The notes beneath the pieces were generated by a model. It searched no databases, had not been told where the DNA came from, and was given only the letters and a program-made list of their open reading frames with translations. From positions 167,521-231,520 of the forward strand of contig NZ_QQOA01000011.1 of NCBI RefSeq assembly GCF_003443895.1: a stretch of DNA of 64,000 nt. The letters are read 5' to 3'. Made by a program: the position numbers and the translations under genes. This DNA comes from Paraburkholderia phosphatilytica (GTDB lineage: Bacteria > Pseudomonadota > Gammaproteobacteria > Burkholderiales > Burkholderiaceae). Below are positions 23,443 to 32,412 of this stretch, one piece after another (position 1 is the stretch's first letter; every line of letters begins with the position of its first letter).

Positions 23443-25911
23443 ATGCAGCCAGCGCCGAAGCTGATCGACATTGCGAAGCGTGAAGTGCCGCTTGCCGATT
23501 TCGTGCCTTTCTCGTCTCACGTGAGTGAGCACGTGATCCGCACGCGCGAGGGCGACTACCTGCGCGTCTGGAAGATCGCGGGGATCGCGTTCGAGGCCGC
23601 TGACCCTGCTGACATACTGGTGCGCCACGAGAGCTTCAACCAGCTTGTGCGCAGCCTGCCTGGCGGACACATCGGGCTGTGGTCGCACCGGCTGCGCCGG
23701 CGCATGACTGACCGCTTCAGTACCCCATATCCGGACGCGTTCTGCCAGGAGCTGGCCCGGCGCTACTACGCGGGTTTCGAGGGTTACCGGATGATGGCCA
23801 ACGAGCTGTATCTGAGCGTCGTGTACCGCCCGCGCCGCACACGGCTTGCGCGCCTGTTCGGAAAGGCGGCCCGCCGCACGCTGGCCGACATCCGGCGCGA
23901 ACAGCACGAAGCACTGAAAGTCATGAACGAGCTTGGTGCGCAGATCGAGTCAGCGCTCAGGCCGTGGGACCCGCACGCGCTTGGCGTGTACACCGCGCCG
24001 CAGTCCGGCACACGGCAGGCCGTGCGGTTTTCCGCGGCCCTCGAATTTCTCGGCTATCTGGTCAACGCGGCGTGGGAGCCAGTCCCGCTTCCGGCCGGAC
24101 GCATTGCTGCGGCGCTGCCGACCTCGCGTCTGTTCTTCCATGGCGAGAATCTCGAGATCCGCACGCCCACGGCGACGCGCTACGCCGCGTTGCTTGACCT
24201 GAAGGACTATCCGGAGCAGACCGAGGCCGGGATGCTCAACGGGCTGCTGTACGGTGAGTTCGAATACATCGAGACGCAGAGCTTTACCATTCTCGATCGC
24301 CCGGGAGCGAAGGAAGCGCTCGAGCGCCAGCGCAACCAGCTCATTGCAGGAGAGGACGTTGCCGTCTCGCAGGTCGAAGCCATCGACCTGGCGCTTGACG
24401 AGCTGATCAATGGCGCGTTCGTGCTGGGCGAATACCACTATTCGCTCGCCGTGCTCGCGCCAGCGCCTGGCGAGCTGCAGCGGCACGTCGCCCGGGCGCG
24501 TACGCTGCTGGCCGATGCCGGCTTCCAGAGCGCGCTCGTTGACCTCGTGCCGGATGCTGCGTGGTTTGCGCAGCTGCCTGGCAACTGGCGCTACCGGCCG
24601 CGCGAGGCGAAGCTCACCTCGCGCAATTTCTGCGCTCTGGCGAGCCTGCACAATTTCGCCACGGGCAAGCGCGACGGCAATCCATGGGGCGAGGCGATCA
24701 CGATCGTCAAGACGCCAAGCGGCCAGCCGCTGTACCTGAATTTCCACGCCACGCCCGAAAAGAAGGACTCCGGTGACGAGAAGGCGCTCGCCAACACGCT
24801 GATCATTGGCCAGGCGGGCGCGGGCAAGACCGTGCTGGAACTGTTCCTCCTCGCGATGGCGATGAAACACGGCATTACGGCGGTCGTCTTCGACAAGGAC
24901 CGCGGCACCGAGATTGCCGTGCGCGCGATGGGTGGCCGCTACACGGTGCTGCGCCGGGGCGAGCCCACTGGCATGAATCCTTTCCAGCTCGAACCGGATG
25001 CGGCCGTGGTCGATTTCTGGGAGCGGCTGGTGCGCAGGCTCGTGGACACCGGCACGCAGCCAGGCGCACGCGAAGAGCTTGAGATCTCGCGCGCGGTGCG
25101 CGAGGTGGCGCGCATGGAGCGGCCGCTTCGGCGCCTGTCGATGCTCCGGCAGCTGCTGCCTGCCGTTGGCGAAAACAGTCTCCACGCACGTCTGGCGAAA
25201 TGGTGCGCGGGCGGGCGCCTCGGCTGGGTGCTGGACAACCCGGCCGATGCGCTCGACTTCAGCCACGGCCACCTCTTCGGACTTGACGACACCGAGCTGC
25301 TCGACGATCCCGAGGTGTCAACGCCCGTCACGATGTACCTGCTCTACCTGACCGGGCGCCTCATCGACGGGCGGCGCTTTATCTACGTGATGACCGAATT
25401 CTGGAAACGGCTCGCGGATCCGGTGTTCGCGGACTTTGCAAACAACCGGCAGAAGACGATCCGCAAGCAGAACGGCTTGGGCATCTTCGACACCCAGTCA
25501 CCTGCCGACGTGCTTCAGAGTGACATCGCGCGGGCGCTTGTCGAGCAGACGGCGACCTTCTTTTTCCTGCCCAACCCGCGCGCGGACCACGACGACTATG
25601 TGCATGGCTTCAAGCTGAGCGAGGCCGAGTTCCGCATGGTGCGCTCGATGGGCGAGGCAAGCCGCCTCTTCCTGGTCAGGCAGGGACACCGCTCGGCTGT
25701 CGGACGGCTCGATCTGGCGGGTCTCGGTGATGTGCTCGACGTGCTCTCGGGAACCACGGACAACGTTGCCCTTCTCGACACCATCCGTGCGCAGGTCGGA
25801 GATGATCCTGCGGCATGGCTGCCGCTCTTTCATGCCGGGCTCGCGAGGCGCCGCAATGCGGATGTCCGCGGGTCGGGTCCTGTGGCACGAGCGCCAGGAG
25901 GTGAAAGGTGA
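23443..25911 (+). CDS. virB4: VirB4-like T4SS ATPase
   Basis: An 822-residue cytoplasmic/inner-membrane ATPase that energises pilus assembly and transport. Domain order is typical: an N-terminal CagE/TrbE-like region, then Walker A IIGQAGAGKTVLELFLL. The Walker B region is YVMTEFWKRLADP, with the usual Asp before Glu replaced by Thr while the catalytic Glu is kept. IRKQNGLGIFDTQSPAD is the downstream conserved motif. ATG 23443 follows the virB3 stop directly. Its stop overlaps the virB6 start by four bases. Confidence 0.93.
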   Translation: MQPAPKLIDIAKREVPLADFVPFSSHVSEHVIRTREGDYLRVWKIAGIAFEAADPADILVRHESFNQLVRSLPGGHIGLWSHRLRRRMTDRFSTPYPDAFCQELARRYYAGFEGYRMMANELYLSVVYRPRRTRLARLFGKAARRTLADIRREQHEALKVMNELGAQIESALRPWDPHALGVYTAPQSGTRQAVRFSAALEFLGYLVNAAWEPVPLPAGRIAAALPTSRLFFHGENLEIRTPTATRYAALLDLKDYPEQTEAGMLNGLLYGEFEYIETQSFTILDRPGAKEALERQRNQLIAGEDVAVSQVEAIDLALDELINGAFVLGEYHYSLAVLAPAPGELQRHVARARTLLADAGFQSALVDLVPDAAWFAQLPGNWRYRPREAKLTSRNFCALASLHNFATGKRDGNPWGEAITIVKTPSGQPLYLNFHATPEKKDSGDEKALANTLIIGQAGAGKTVLELFLLAMAMKHGITAVVFDKDRGTEIAVRAMGGRYTVLRRGEPTGMNPFQLEPDAAVVDFWERLVRRLVDTGTQPGAREELEISRAVREVARMERPLRRLSMLRQLLPAVGENSLHARLAKWCAGGRLGWVLDNPADALDFSHGHLFGLDDTELLDDPEVSTPVTMYLLYLTGRLIDGRRFIYVMTEFWKRLADPVFADFANNRQKTIRKQNGLGIFDTQSPADVLQSDIARALVEQTATFFFLPNPRADHDDYVHGFKLSEAEFRMVRSMGEASRLFLVRQGHRSAVGRLDLAGLGDVLDVLSGTTDNVALLDTIRAQVGDDPAAWLPLFHAGLARRRNADVRGSGPVARAPGGER

Positions 25912-27155
25912 GCGGACTTTTTTCCGCAGTTGGCGGCACGCTCGAGAACGGCATGTCGACCTATGTGACGGGCGTCTCCTCGGCGCTCTCGAGTGCGCTG
26001 GTGACCCCGGTGAGTGCTGCGCTCGGTCTCTGGGTCACGGCCTGGGGTTTCGCGGTCATGCGGGGCGATGTGCACGAACCGGTGCCGGCCTTCGCCTGGC
26101 GCGGCCTGAAGGTCGCCATCATGCTCGCCTTTGCGCTTGGCACCGGTGTCTATCAGGACCAGCTCGTCACCGCGATCGATGACACGACCTCGGGACTCGC
26201 ACAGATCATCGTGAGTGCGGCAGCCAGTGCCGGTGCGGGCAACACCGGCTGCGGCTCGGTGAGCGCGGACAGCGTGACGGCATCCAGCGCGAGCACCATC
26301 TACGACACGCTTGACTGCTACGACAGGCAGGTCGATCTCGTGATGGACGCGTATTTCGACAAGGCGACCCACGAAGGCTTCAGTGTGAGCGGCATCGTCG
26401 CGGGTGTGGGTGACTTCATCTGCGGGCTGGTGGCCGCGCTGGGGGCCTCGATTTTCCTGATCGTGCTCGCCTTTGAAGTCGTCATGGCGAGGATGCTGCT
26501 CGATCTGGTGCTCGGACTTGGGCCCGTGTTCATTGCGTGCGGCGCGTTCGGCCCGGGCGTGCGCTTTTTCGACGCGTGGGTGGCGAAGGTCGCGAACTAT
26601 GCGTTGCTGCAGGTGCTCATCGCCGCCTTCCTTGGCATGGCGCTCACTGCCTTCTCCGCTGACCTTGCACCGTTCAGCGTCACAGGCGCCGCACCGGACA
26701 CGAACGCCACGGCGCTGGCCGCTGCAGCGAGGACGGCACTGGACAGCGCGGCGTCCTGGTCAGCGGGGCTTGGGATGTTCGCAAGCGCCGTGCTGCTCGC
26801 GGCCGTCGGCTGGCAGCTTCCAGGTGTCGCAGCCGGGCTCACGGGAGGCGCGACGCTCTCGGGTTCGGCAGCGTTCATCGCAGGCTATGCGTCGCGCCAG
26901 GCAGTCAGGGCCATCGGTGCTGCGATGCGTGCGGGCCACGCAGGGCAGCCAGCCGGTAGCAGCAGTGCAGGCGGCGCGCGCCGGGGCACGCCCGGTGGAG
27001 GAGCCGGCATCAGTGGCGCAGGCGCGAGGGGCGGCACCCCAGGCGCAGCAGCAGGTAGCGCAGCGCAGGGCAGTAGCGATGTCCCCGCCTATCAGCGCGC
27101 GGCGCACAGCGAGCTGGCGGGATGGACCGATCACACCGGAGGCGAGTCGTCATGA
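25908..27155 (+). CDS. virB6: VirB6-like polytopic channel protein
   Basis: A 415-residue inner-membrane protein with GTG start 25908 overlapping the virB4 stop. About five to six hydrophobic segments lie between residues 25 and 310, including LICGLVAALGASIFLIVLAF-like stretches and the conserved Trp-containing ALGLWVTAWGF. The last 100 residues are Gly/Ala/Ser-rich and probably disordered. VirB6 forms part of the translocation path. It precedes virB5 here, whereas B5 before B6 is the usual Agrobacterium-type order. Confidence 0.88.
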   Translation: MSGLFSAVGGTLENGMSTYVTGVSSALSSALVTPVSAALGLWVTAWGFAVMRGDVHEPVPAFAWRGLKVAIMLAFALGTGVYQDQLVTAIDDTTSGLAQIIVSAAASAGAGNTGCGSVSADSVTASSASTIYDTLDCYDRQVDLVMDAYFDKATHEGFSVSGIVAGVGDFICGLVAALGASIFLIVLAFEVVMARMLLDLVLGLGPVFIACGAFGPGVRFFDAWVAKVANYALLQVLIAAFLGMALTAFSADLAPFSVTGAAPDTNATALAAAARTALDSAASWSAGLGMFASAVLLAAVGWQLPGVAAGLTGGATLSGSAAFIAGYASRQAVRAIGAAMRAGHAGQPAGSSSAGGARRGTPGGGAGISGAGARGGTPGAAAGSAAQGSSDVPAYQRAAHSELAGWTDHTGGESS

Positions 27156-27859
27156 CAGGACGCCATGTATTCGCAGCGCACACTGCGCTCGCGACAGCCG
27201 TACTCACCTGCAGCATCCAGTGCGCACGTGCGCAGGGGCTGCCCGTCTACGACGCACAGAACGTGCTGCAGGCAATTGCCGCGGTCAGCCAGCTCAGGCA
27301 GCAGGTGCAGCAGGAGCTGCAGCTTTATGAGTCGCTTTCCGGCTCGCGTGGATTTGGCGCGCTGCTGTCGGACTCCGTCGTTGCCGGTTCGCTGCCTGCC
27401 GGATGGCAGGATGTCTACTCGGCAATCGAGAAGGGCGGCTATGCCGGACTCACCGGCAGCGCGCAGACGCTGCGTTCCGCCTCCGACACCTATGACTGCG
27501 ATGACCAGAGCGGAGTTGACAGGCAGCTGTGCCAGCGCGCACTGAACAAGCCCTTCCAGGACAAGGCCTTCGGCGAGCAGGCCTACCAGACCGAGCTCTC
27601 CGAACTCGACCAGATCGAGAGCCTCACGCGCCAGATTGATGTGACCCAGGATCCCAAAGGCATTGCCGAGCTGCAGGCGCGCATCCAGTCGGAGAGCACC
27701 GCGGTGGGCGAAGAGATGACGAAGCTGCAGCTCTTCAGGATGCTCGCCGACACCGAGGACCGGCTGACCGCCGAACAGCAGCAGGAACTCGTGCTCAGGC
27801 GGGCCGGCTCCACCACGCGCCTGCAGGACCAGATGGTCCCGGCAACGTTCGGCAACTGA
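27152..27859 (+). CDS. virB5: VirB5-like minor pilin
   Basis: A 235-residue secreted protein from ATG 27152, overlapping the virB6 stop. Signal peptide: HTALATAVLTCSIQCARA. The mature protein is helical, with Gln-rich coiled-coil segments (QLRQQVQQELQLYESL) and a pair of cysteines near DTYDCDD and RQLCQRA. This matches the VirB5/TrwJ fold, an adhesin-like pilus tip component. The placement after virB6 is non-canonical. Confidence 0.82.
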   Translation: MTGRHVFAAHTALATAVLTCSIQCARAQGLPVYDAQNVLQAIAAVSQLRQQVQQELQLYESLSGSRGFGALLSDSVVAGSLPAGWQDVYSAIEKGGYAGLTGSAQTLRSASDTYDCDDQSGVDRQLCQRALNKPFQDKAFGEQAYQTELSELDQIESLTRQIDVTQDPKGIAELQARIQSESTAVGEEMTKLQLFRMLADTEDRLTAEQQQELVLRRAGSTTRLQDQMVPATFGN

Positions 27860-27868
27860 GGAGCGGTC

Positions 27869-28027
27869 ATGAAGAATGTCCTGTGTGTGGTACTTGCAGT
27901 CCAGTTAGTTATCCTGACCGGATGCGGGGATGAGCCATCGAAGCCTGTGCTGCCAGACGGCCTGCACCGGGTTCCAGTGAACCGGGTGCCACCGGGCCCG
28001 GGCGGATCGCAGCCGGGCACGCCATGA
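27869..28027 (+). CDS. virB7: VirB7-like lipoprotein
   Basis: A 52-residue lipoprotein. Signal MKNVLCVVLAVQLVILTGC ends in an ideal lipobox (ILTGC, acylated Cys19). The mature 34 residues are Pro/Gly-rich, like TrwH/VirB7 tails that contact VirB9 in the outer-membrane core. GGAG lies eight bases upstream of ATG 27869. Its stop overlaps the virB8 start as ATGA. Size, lipobox and position all fit VirB7. Confidence 0.85.
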   Translation: MKNVLCVVLAVQLVILTGCGDEPSKPVLPDGLHRVPVNRVPPGPGGSQPGTP

Positions 28028-28758
28028 CAGACGACTCCGGCTTTCGCCGCGCGCTTGACTTCGAGGTGTCAGTCACGCACCTGCAGGAGCGCTCTGAACG
28101 TCGCGCCTGGTATGTCGCCGGCGCGGCCACTGCGGTGAGCATCCTGAGCGTCGTGGCGCTGGCTGTCATGGTGCCGTTCTACCGCGTGGTGCCGCTGCCG
28201 CTCGAGGTTGACCGGCTCACCGGTCAGGCCCAGGTGATCGATGTTCTGGATGCGCAGCACATACCCATGCGCGATGTGACTGACCGGCACTGGATCGAGG
28301 TGTACGTGCGCTCGCGCGAGCGCTACGACCGGGGGCTGCTGCAGATGGACTACGACCGTGTGCTTGCCATGAGCGACGAACGCGTCGCGCGTGAGTACCG
28401 CCAGATCTACAGCGGTCCGGATGCGCTTGACAGCCGGCTCGGCGTCGCCGTGCAGCGGCGCGTGCGGATTCTCTCCACCACCCTCGTGCCGGACGAGCCT
28501 GGGCGGGCAGTCGTGCATATCGAGCGCACGGGCTGGAAGAACGGATCGGACAGTGCAGAGCCGCCCGGACGCTTCGTGATCACGCTCGCGTATACGTACC
28601 GGCCGGTGGTCTTCGCGCGCGAGCGCACTGCCATCGAAAACCCGTTCGGCTTCCAGGTGACGGCCTACAGCTGCGATCCGGAATACACCCCTGCGGCTTC
28701 CGCCGCCCCGGCCGCCCCAGCTGCTTCCGCTGGCGCCGCCGCCCAGGCAGGAGAATGA
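28024..28758 (+). CDS. virB8: VirB8-like assembly factor
   Basis: A 244-residue bitopic inner-membrane protein. A short cytoplasmic N-terminus precedes one helix (AVSILSVVALAVMVPFYRVV). The periplasmic NTF2-like domain includes RDVTDRHWIEVYVRSRERYD and ends ENPFGFQVTAYSCDPE, matching the conserved NPxGxxVxxYxxDPE motif. An Ala/Pro-rich tail follows. VirB8 nucleates assembly with VirB9 and VirB10. It is coupled to virB7 upstream, with virB9 one base downstream. Confidence 0.92.
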   Translation: MTDDSGFRRALDFEVSVTHLQERSERRAWYVAGAATAVSILSVVALAVMVPFYRVVPLPLEVDRLTGQAQVIDVLDAQHIPMRDVTDRHWIEVYVRSRERYDRGLLQMDYDRVLAMSDERVAREYRQIYSGPDALDSRLGVAVQRRVRILSTTLVPDEPGRAVVHIERTGWKNGSDSAEPPGRFVITLAYTYRPVVFARERTAIENPFGFQVTAYSCDPEYTPAASAAPAAPAASAGAAAQAGE

Positions 28759-28759
28759 C

Positions 28760-29572
28760 ATGAATGCGAAGCTCGCTGGAGTCGCCGCCGCAGTGCTGGT
28801 GCTTGGCGGCACCGCGCGCGCATGGCAGCTGCCACAGGCAACGGGCGACAGTCACGTGCGGCAGGTAACGTACAGGGCCGATCAGGTGGTGCGCATCATC
28901 GCGCAGCGCGGCTTTGCCACGCACATCGCGCTGGACCCGGCCGAGCACATCCTTGTGGTCGCGCCCGGTGACCGGGATGGCTGGCAGGTCGTCGCGCGCG
29001 AGGGTGACCACGATGTCTACCTGAAGCCACAGCTTGCCGCGCATGACACGAACATGGAGATCCGTACCGACCTGCACAGCTACAGCCTCGATCTGAGGGT
29101 GCTCCCGCTTGATGCTCGCGCCGGCAGCACGCAGGCCATGTACCGCGTGACCTTCACCTACCCCGACACGCAGGCGGCGGCCGCAGCGCAGGCGCTGGTG
29201 CGTGAGCGCATGAACCAGCCACCGCTCGTGCGCAACGCGAGCTATTCGATGCAGGTCGTACCAGGTTCGGACGACATTGCGCCCGCGGCCGCCTGGGATG
29301 ACGGACGGTTCACCTACATCCGCATCTCCGGCAATCGCCGGGTTCCGGCCATTACCCGCGTGGCAGCCGATGGCAGCGAGAGTGTGGTGGACCGGCACAT
29401 GGAGGGCGACATCATCGTTGTGCACGAGGTCGCGCGCCGCTTCGCGCTGCGGCTTGGCAGTGAGGTGGTGGGGCTGTGGAACGACGCCTTCGATGCTGAC
29501 GGTGTGCCGCCCGTGGATGGCACGACCGTCGGCGGCGTGAAACGCGCGCTCAGGAGTGACGGCCATGAATGA
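28760..29572 (+). CDS. virB9: VirB9-like outer-membrane core protein
   Basis: A 270-residue periplasmic/outer-membrane protein. Signal peptide MNAKLAGVAAAVLVLGGTARA. The N-terminal beta domain includes IALDPAEHILVVAPGD and KPQLAAHDTNMEIRTD. The C-terminal half (RFTYIRISGNRRVPAI) corresponds to the VirB7-binding beta-sandwich. VirB7, VirB9 and VirB10 form the outer-membrane core complex. Its end overlaps the virB10 start. Confidence 0.92.
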   Translation: MNAKLAGVAAAVLVLGGTARAWQLPQATGDSHVRQVTYRADQVVRIIAQRGFATHIALDPAEHILVVAPGDRDGWQVVAREGDHDVYLKPQLAAHDTNMEIRTDLHSYSLDLRVLPLDARAGSTQAMYRVTFTYPDTQAAAAAQALVRERMNQPPLVRNASYSMQVVPGSDDIAPAAAWDDGRFTYIRISGNRRVPAITRVAADGSESVVDRHMEGDIIVVHEVARRFALRLGSEVVGLWNDAFDADGVPPVDGTTVGGVKRALRSDGHE

Positions 29573-30797
29573 GACGGGCTCGCCAGACGGACATGCAGGC
29601 AGTGGGCAGGCGGGCAGCGGGGAGGCTGCCGGAGGTGACGTGCCGGGACAGGCGGACGCGCGGATGTACGCCCAGGCGGACACGCGGGAGGCCGCACAGG
29701 CGTTGCTGGAGCGCGGCATGCGGGGACCCGGACACCCGCACGGGCGCCCGGGAAGCTGGTGGGTCACCCCGCTCATCATCGTGGCCGCATGCGTTGCTGC
29801 AGCGGTGTGGACGGTACACGGTTTCGTTGCGCGCCATGAAGCCGCCGTCAAGGCGCGCCGCGACGCGGTGCAGGACGGACTGCTTCAGGGGCGCGTGTTT
29901 GATGACGTGCCTGCTTCCCCGGCGTCGTCGCCGGTGGCGGGCGCCCGGGCGCCCGCGCTCGCTGCCCTGCCGCCGGCACACGCCGGCCCGCCGGTCGTGC
30001 GCAGCTACTACGACGCGCCATTGCTCTCGACTGGCGACGCTGGCGCGACCGCTGCCATGGTCACGGGCGGTACCGTCGCTGATGGCGGCTCTGCGCGATC
30101 CGGTGCTCCGGCGGCATCGGCTGGTGAGACACCCGTCACTGCACAGGGAATGGACAGCCTGGAACAGCTACCCGTGTCCACCGGTGCTCCACGCGTGCGC
30201 GCCGGTTTTACCGGCAATCGCAGCCTGCTGCTTGCGCAGGGCACCAAGATCGAGTGCGCCGGTGACACGGCCTTCGACTCGACGCTGGCCGGTATCGCGA
30301 CCTGTACCGTGACACGCAACGTGTATTCGGACGATGGCCGGGTGGTGCTGGTCGAGCGGGGTTCGCAGATCATCACTGAATACCGCTCGAACCTGTCGAC
30401 CGGCCAGTCGCGCGTGTTCATTCTCGCGGCGAGGATCAGGACGCCTGAAGGAGTGAGTGTCGAGATCAGCTCGCCCGCGGCCGATGCGCTGGGCCGCATG
30501 GGCACGGGCGGCCATGTAGACAACCACTGGGGCGAGCGCATCGGCGCGGCGCTCCTGCTGGGCATGACGCAGGATGCGATCGGCTATCTGGCCACGCGCG
30601 GGGGCAACAGCACCAGCACCACCGTGTTCGAGAACACGCAGGGCGAGGGCAACAGCATGGCCGCACGCGTGCTCGACCACACGGTCGGCATCGCGCCCAC
30701 GCTCACCCAGAACCAGGGCGCGCAGTTCACGATCGTGCTCGCGCGCGATCTCGATTTCAGCGCGGTGTACCGCCTCGAGCCGGAGGACCTGCGATGA
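29565..30797 (+). CDS. virB10: VirB10-like core scaffold
   Basis: A 410-residue protein from ATG 29565, with AGGAG eight bases upstream and inside the virB9 end. A Gly/Ala-rich cytoplasmic N-terminus precedes one membrane helix (PLIIVAACVAAAVWTVHGFV). A low-complexity Ala/Pro linker follows, then the conserved C-terminal beta-barrel: LLAQGTKIECAGDTAFDSTL and RVFILAARIRTPEGVSVEI. VirB10 spans both membranes and transmits ATPase-driven changes. The C-terminus FTIVLARDLDFSAVY is typical. Confidence 0.93.
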   Translation: MNETGSPDGHAGSGQAGSGEAAGGDVPGQADARMYAQADTREAAQALLERGMRGPGHPHGRPGSWWVTPLIIVAACVAAAVWTVHGFVARHEAAVKARRDAVQDGLLQGRVFDDVPASPASSPVAGARAPALAALPPAHAGPPVVRSYYDAPLLSTGDAGATAAMVTGGTVADGGSARSGAPAASAGETPVTAQGMDSLEQLPVSTGAPRVRAGFTGNRSLLLAQGTKIECAGDTAFDSTLAGIATCTVTRNVYSDDGRVVLVERGSQIITEYRSNLSTGQSRVFILAARIRTPEGVSVEISSPAADALGRMGTGGHVDNHWGERIGAALLLGMTQDAIGYLATRGGNSTSTTVFENTQGEGNSMAARVLDHTVGIAPTLTQNQGAQFTIVLARDLDFSAVYRLEPEDLR

Positions 30798-31951
30798 GTG
30801 CACGCATGGGGCACGCAGCAGCACAGCCCGTTGCAGCACGGCCCCTTGCCGCGCTGCCCGGCGCAGCCCTCAGCACGTGCGCGTGCCTGCCTGACGATGC
30901 ATCGGTGCGTGAGCTGATGCGCCCGTTTGCCTCGCTCCTTGCCGACCCCACCGTGACGGAGCTCGTGATCAACCGCCCGCAGCGTGTGCTTACGGAGTCC
31001 CATCTCGGCTGGCAGGCACACGACTGCGCAGCGCTTGATTTCGAACGTCTGATGTCGTTCGCCGTGGCCGTCGCCACGCTCACCGATCAGGAGATTTCGC
31101 CGCTCCATCCGGTGCTCTCGGCACTGCTGCCGGGAGACGCGCGCGTCCAGATCGTGGTTCCGCCCGTCGTGCCACCGCGCACCGTCTCCGTCTCGATCCG
31201 TCGCCCGTCGGCGCAGGCGCGCACGCTTGAGGCCCACGCGCACGAGGGGCTCTTCGGGCAGACCATCTGGCAGCATCCGGTGGGCGCGGAGCATCCCGAC
31301 ACAGGGCGCGACGTCCTGACCGGGGAGCTGGCCGGCTACCTTGGCGCGCGCCGCTTCGCGGACTTTTTCGGGCTTGCCGTGCGCAGCCGGCTGAATATCG
31401 CGGTCGTGGGCAGCACGGGCTCCGGCAAGACGACTTTCATGAAGACGCTGTGCCGGTACATTCCCGCCACGGAGCGCATCGTGACGATCGAGGACGTGCG
31501 CGAACTCTTCATCCACCACGTGGAGAACTGCGTACATCTCGTCTACAGCAAGGGCGGCCACGGGCAGGCCCGCATCAGCCCCGCAGACCTGATTGCGAGC
31601 GCAATGCGCATGCGCCCCGACCGTGTGCTGCTTGCCGAGCTGCGCGGCAGCGAAGCCTACGATTTTCTCAAGCTGCTCACCACCGGCCACAGCGGCTCCA
31701 TCACGAGCTATCACGCCCCGAACGCGACCGTTGCGATCGAGCGCTTCGCCCTGATGGCAAGGGAGCATCCCGAGGCCGCAGGATGGAGCGATGCCGCGCT
31801 GCGGCGCCTGCTCTTCATGACCGTCGACGTGGTGGCGCACATGCAGGCGATGCCCGTGCACGATGCCACGGGCCGGCAGTGCGGACGCTGCTGGTCGATG
31901 TCCGCAGTCTGGTTCGATCCGCTACGCCATCACGAACCCGCTCATGAATGA
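30794..31951 (+). CDS. virB11: VirB11-like traffic ATPase
   Basis: A 385-residue hexameric ATPase. Walker A is GSTGSGKTTFMKTL. The Asp box is IVTIEDVRELFI, Walker B is RPDRVLLAELRGSEAYDFL, and the His box is LTTGHSGSITSYHA, all as in VirB11/TrbB. The N-terminal domain carries VTELVINRPQRV. The first 30 residues, Ala-rich, are an unusual extension. It switches the machine between pilus assembly and DNA transfer. Start and stop both overlap neighbours by four bases. Confidence 0.94.
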   Translation: MSARMGHAAAQPVAARPLAALPGAALSTCACLPDDASVRELMRPFASLLADPTVTELVINRPQRVLTESHLGWQAHDCAALDFERLMSFAVAVATLTDQEISPLHPVLSALLPGDARVQIVVPPVVPPRTVSVSIRRPSAQARTLEAHAHEGLFGQTIWQHPVGAEHPDTGRDVLTGELAGYLGARRFADFFGLAVRSRLNIAVVGSTGSGKTTFMKTLCRYIPATERIVTIEDVRELFIHHVENCVHLVYSKGGHGQARISPADLIASAMRMRPDRVLLAELRGSEAYDFLKLLTTGHSGSITSYHAPNATVAIERFALMAREHPEAAGWSDAALRRLLFMTVDVVAHMQAMPVHDATGRQCGRCWSMSAVWFDPLRHHEPAHE

Positions 31952-32412
31952 ACCCGCTCATGAATGAACCCGGACAACCCGCCATGAAAAGCCTCCCCCC
32001 GGTCCGCGCTGCGGGCCCCGTGCTTCCCGCTACCGCTGCCACCAGCTCTGCTGCGCTCGCGCGGTACCACGTGCGTGCTGCAGCCGGCACGCTCGTCGTA
32101 CTGCTGCTGTGTGGCGCCGGTGTCGCCGCGGCGCTCTGGCTTGCCTCATTGTTCCTGTGTCTGAGCCTGCACCGCACGCCACTGCACGCGACACTGGCGC
32201 TGTGGCCGCAGGCCATGCTCGCCTGGTATGACGGCCGTCTGCCGGGACAGGGTCGGCGCATTGCGGGCGCTGCCCTGTGCGCACTGCTGGTGGCGTTCGG
32301 GGTGCCGGGCGCGGGTCTGCACGCGCTCTTCGCGGGCGCGAACCGCCGGCGCCTGTACGGCAGCGCGCGTTTTGCCAGTACGGCGGAAATCCGCAGGGCG
32401 GGGCTGCTGTGA
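31948..32412 (+). CDS. virD4: N-terminal membrane part of a split VirD4 coupling protein
   Basis: A 154-residue protein with two hydrophobic segments, TLVVLLLCGAGVAAALWLAS and a second around IAGAALCALLVAFGVPGAGL. It ends with LYGSARFASTAEIRRAGLL, the sequence that in one-piece VirD4/TraG proteins leads directly into the ATPase domain. The stop TGA shares bases with the GTG start of the next gene. The membrane anchor and ATPase are thus separate, coupled polypeptides, or a single frameshift divides one gene. The MNPLMNEP... start contains a duplicated MNE(P) repeat from a short tandem DNA repeat at 31943-31973. Confidence 0.8.
   Translation: MNPLMNEPGQPAMKSLPPVRAAGPVLPATAATSSAALARYHVRAAAGTLVVLLLCGAGVAAALWLASLFLCLSLHRTPLHATLALWPQAMLAWYDGRLPGQGRRIAGAALCALLVAFGVPGAGLHALFAGANRRRLYGSARFASTAEIRRAGLL

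Noticed and set aside
23950..25272. 440-codon minus-strand frame
   Set aside because: Fully antisense to virB4 and without a recognisable domain.
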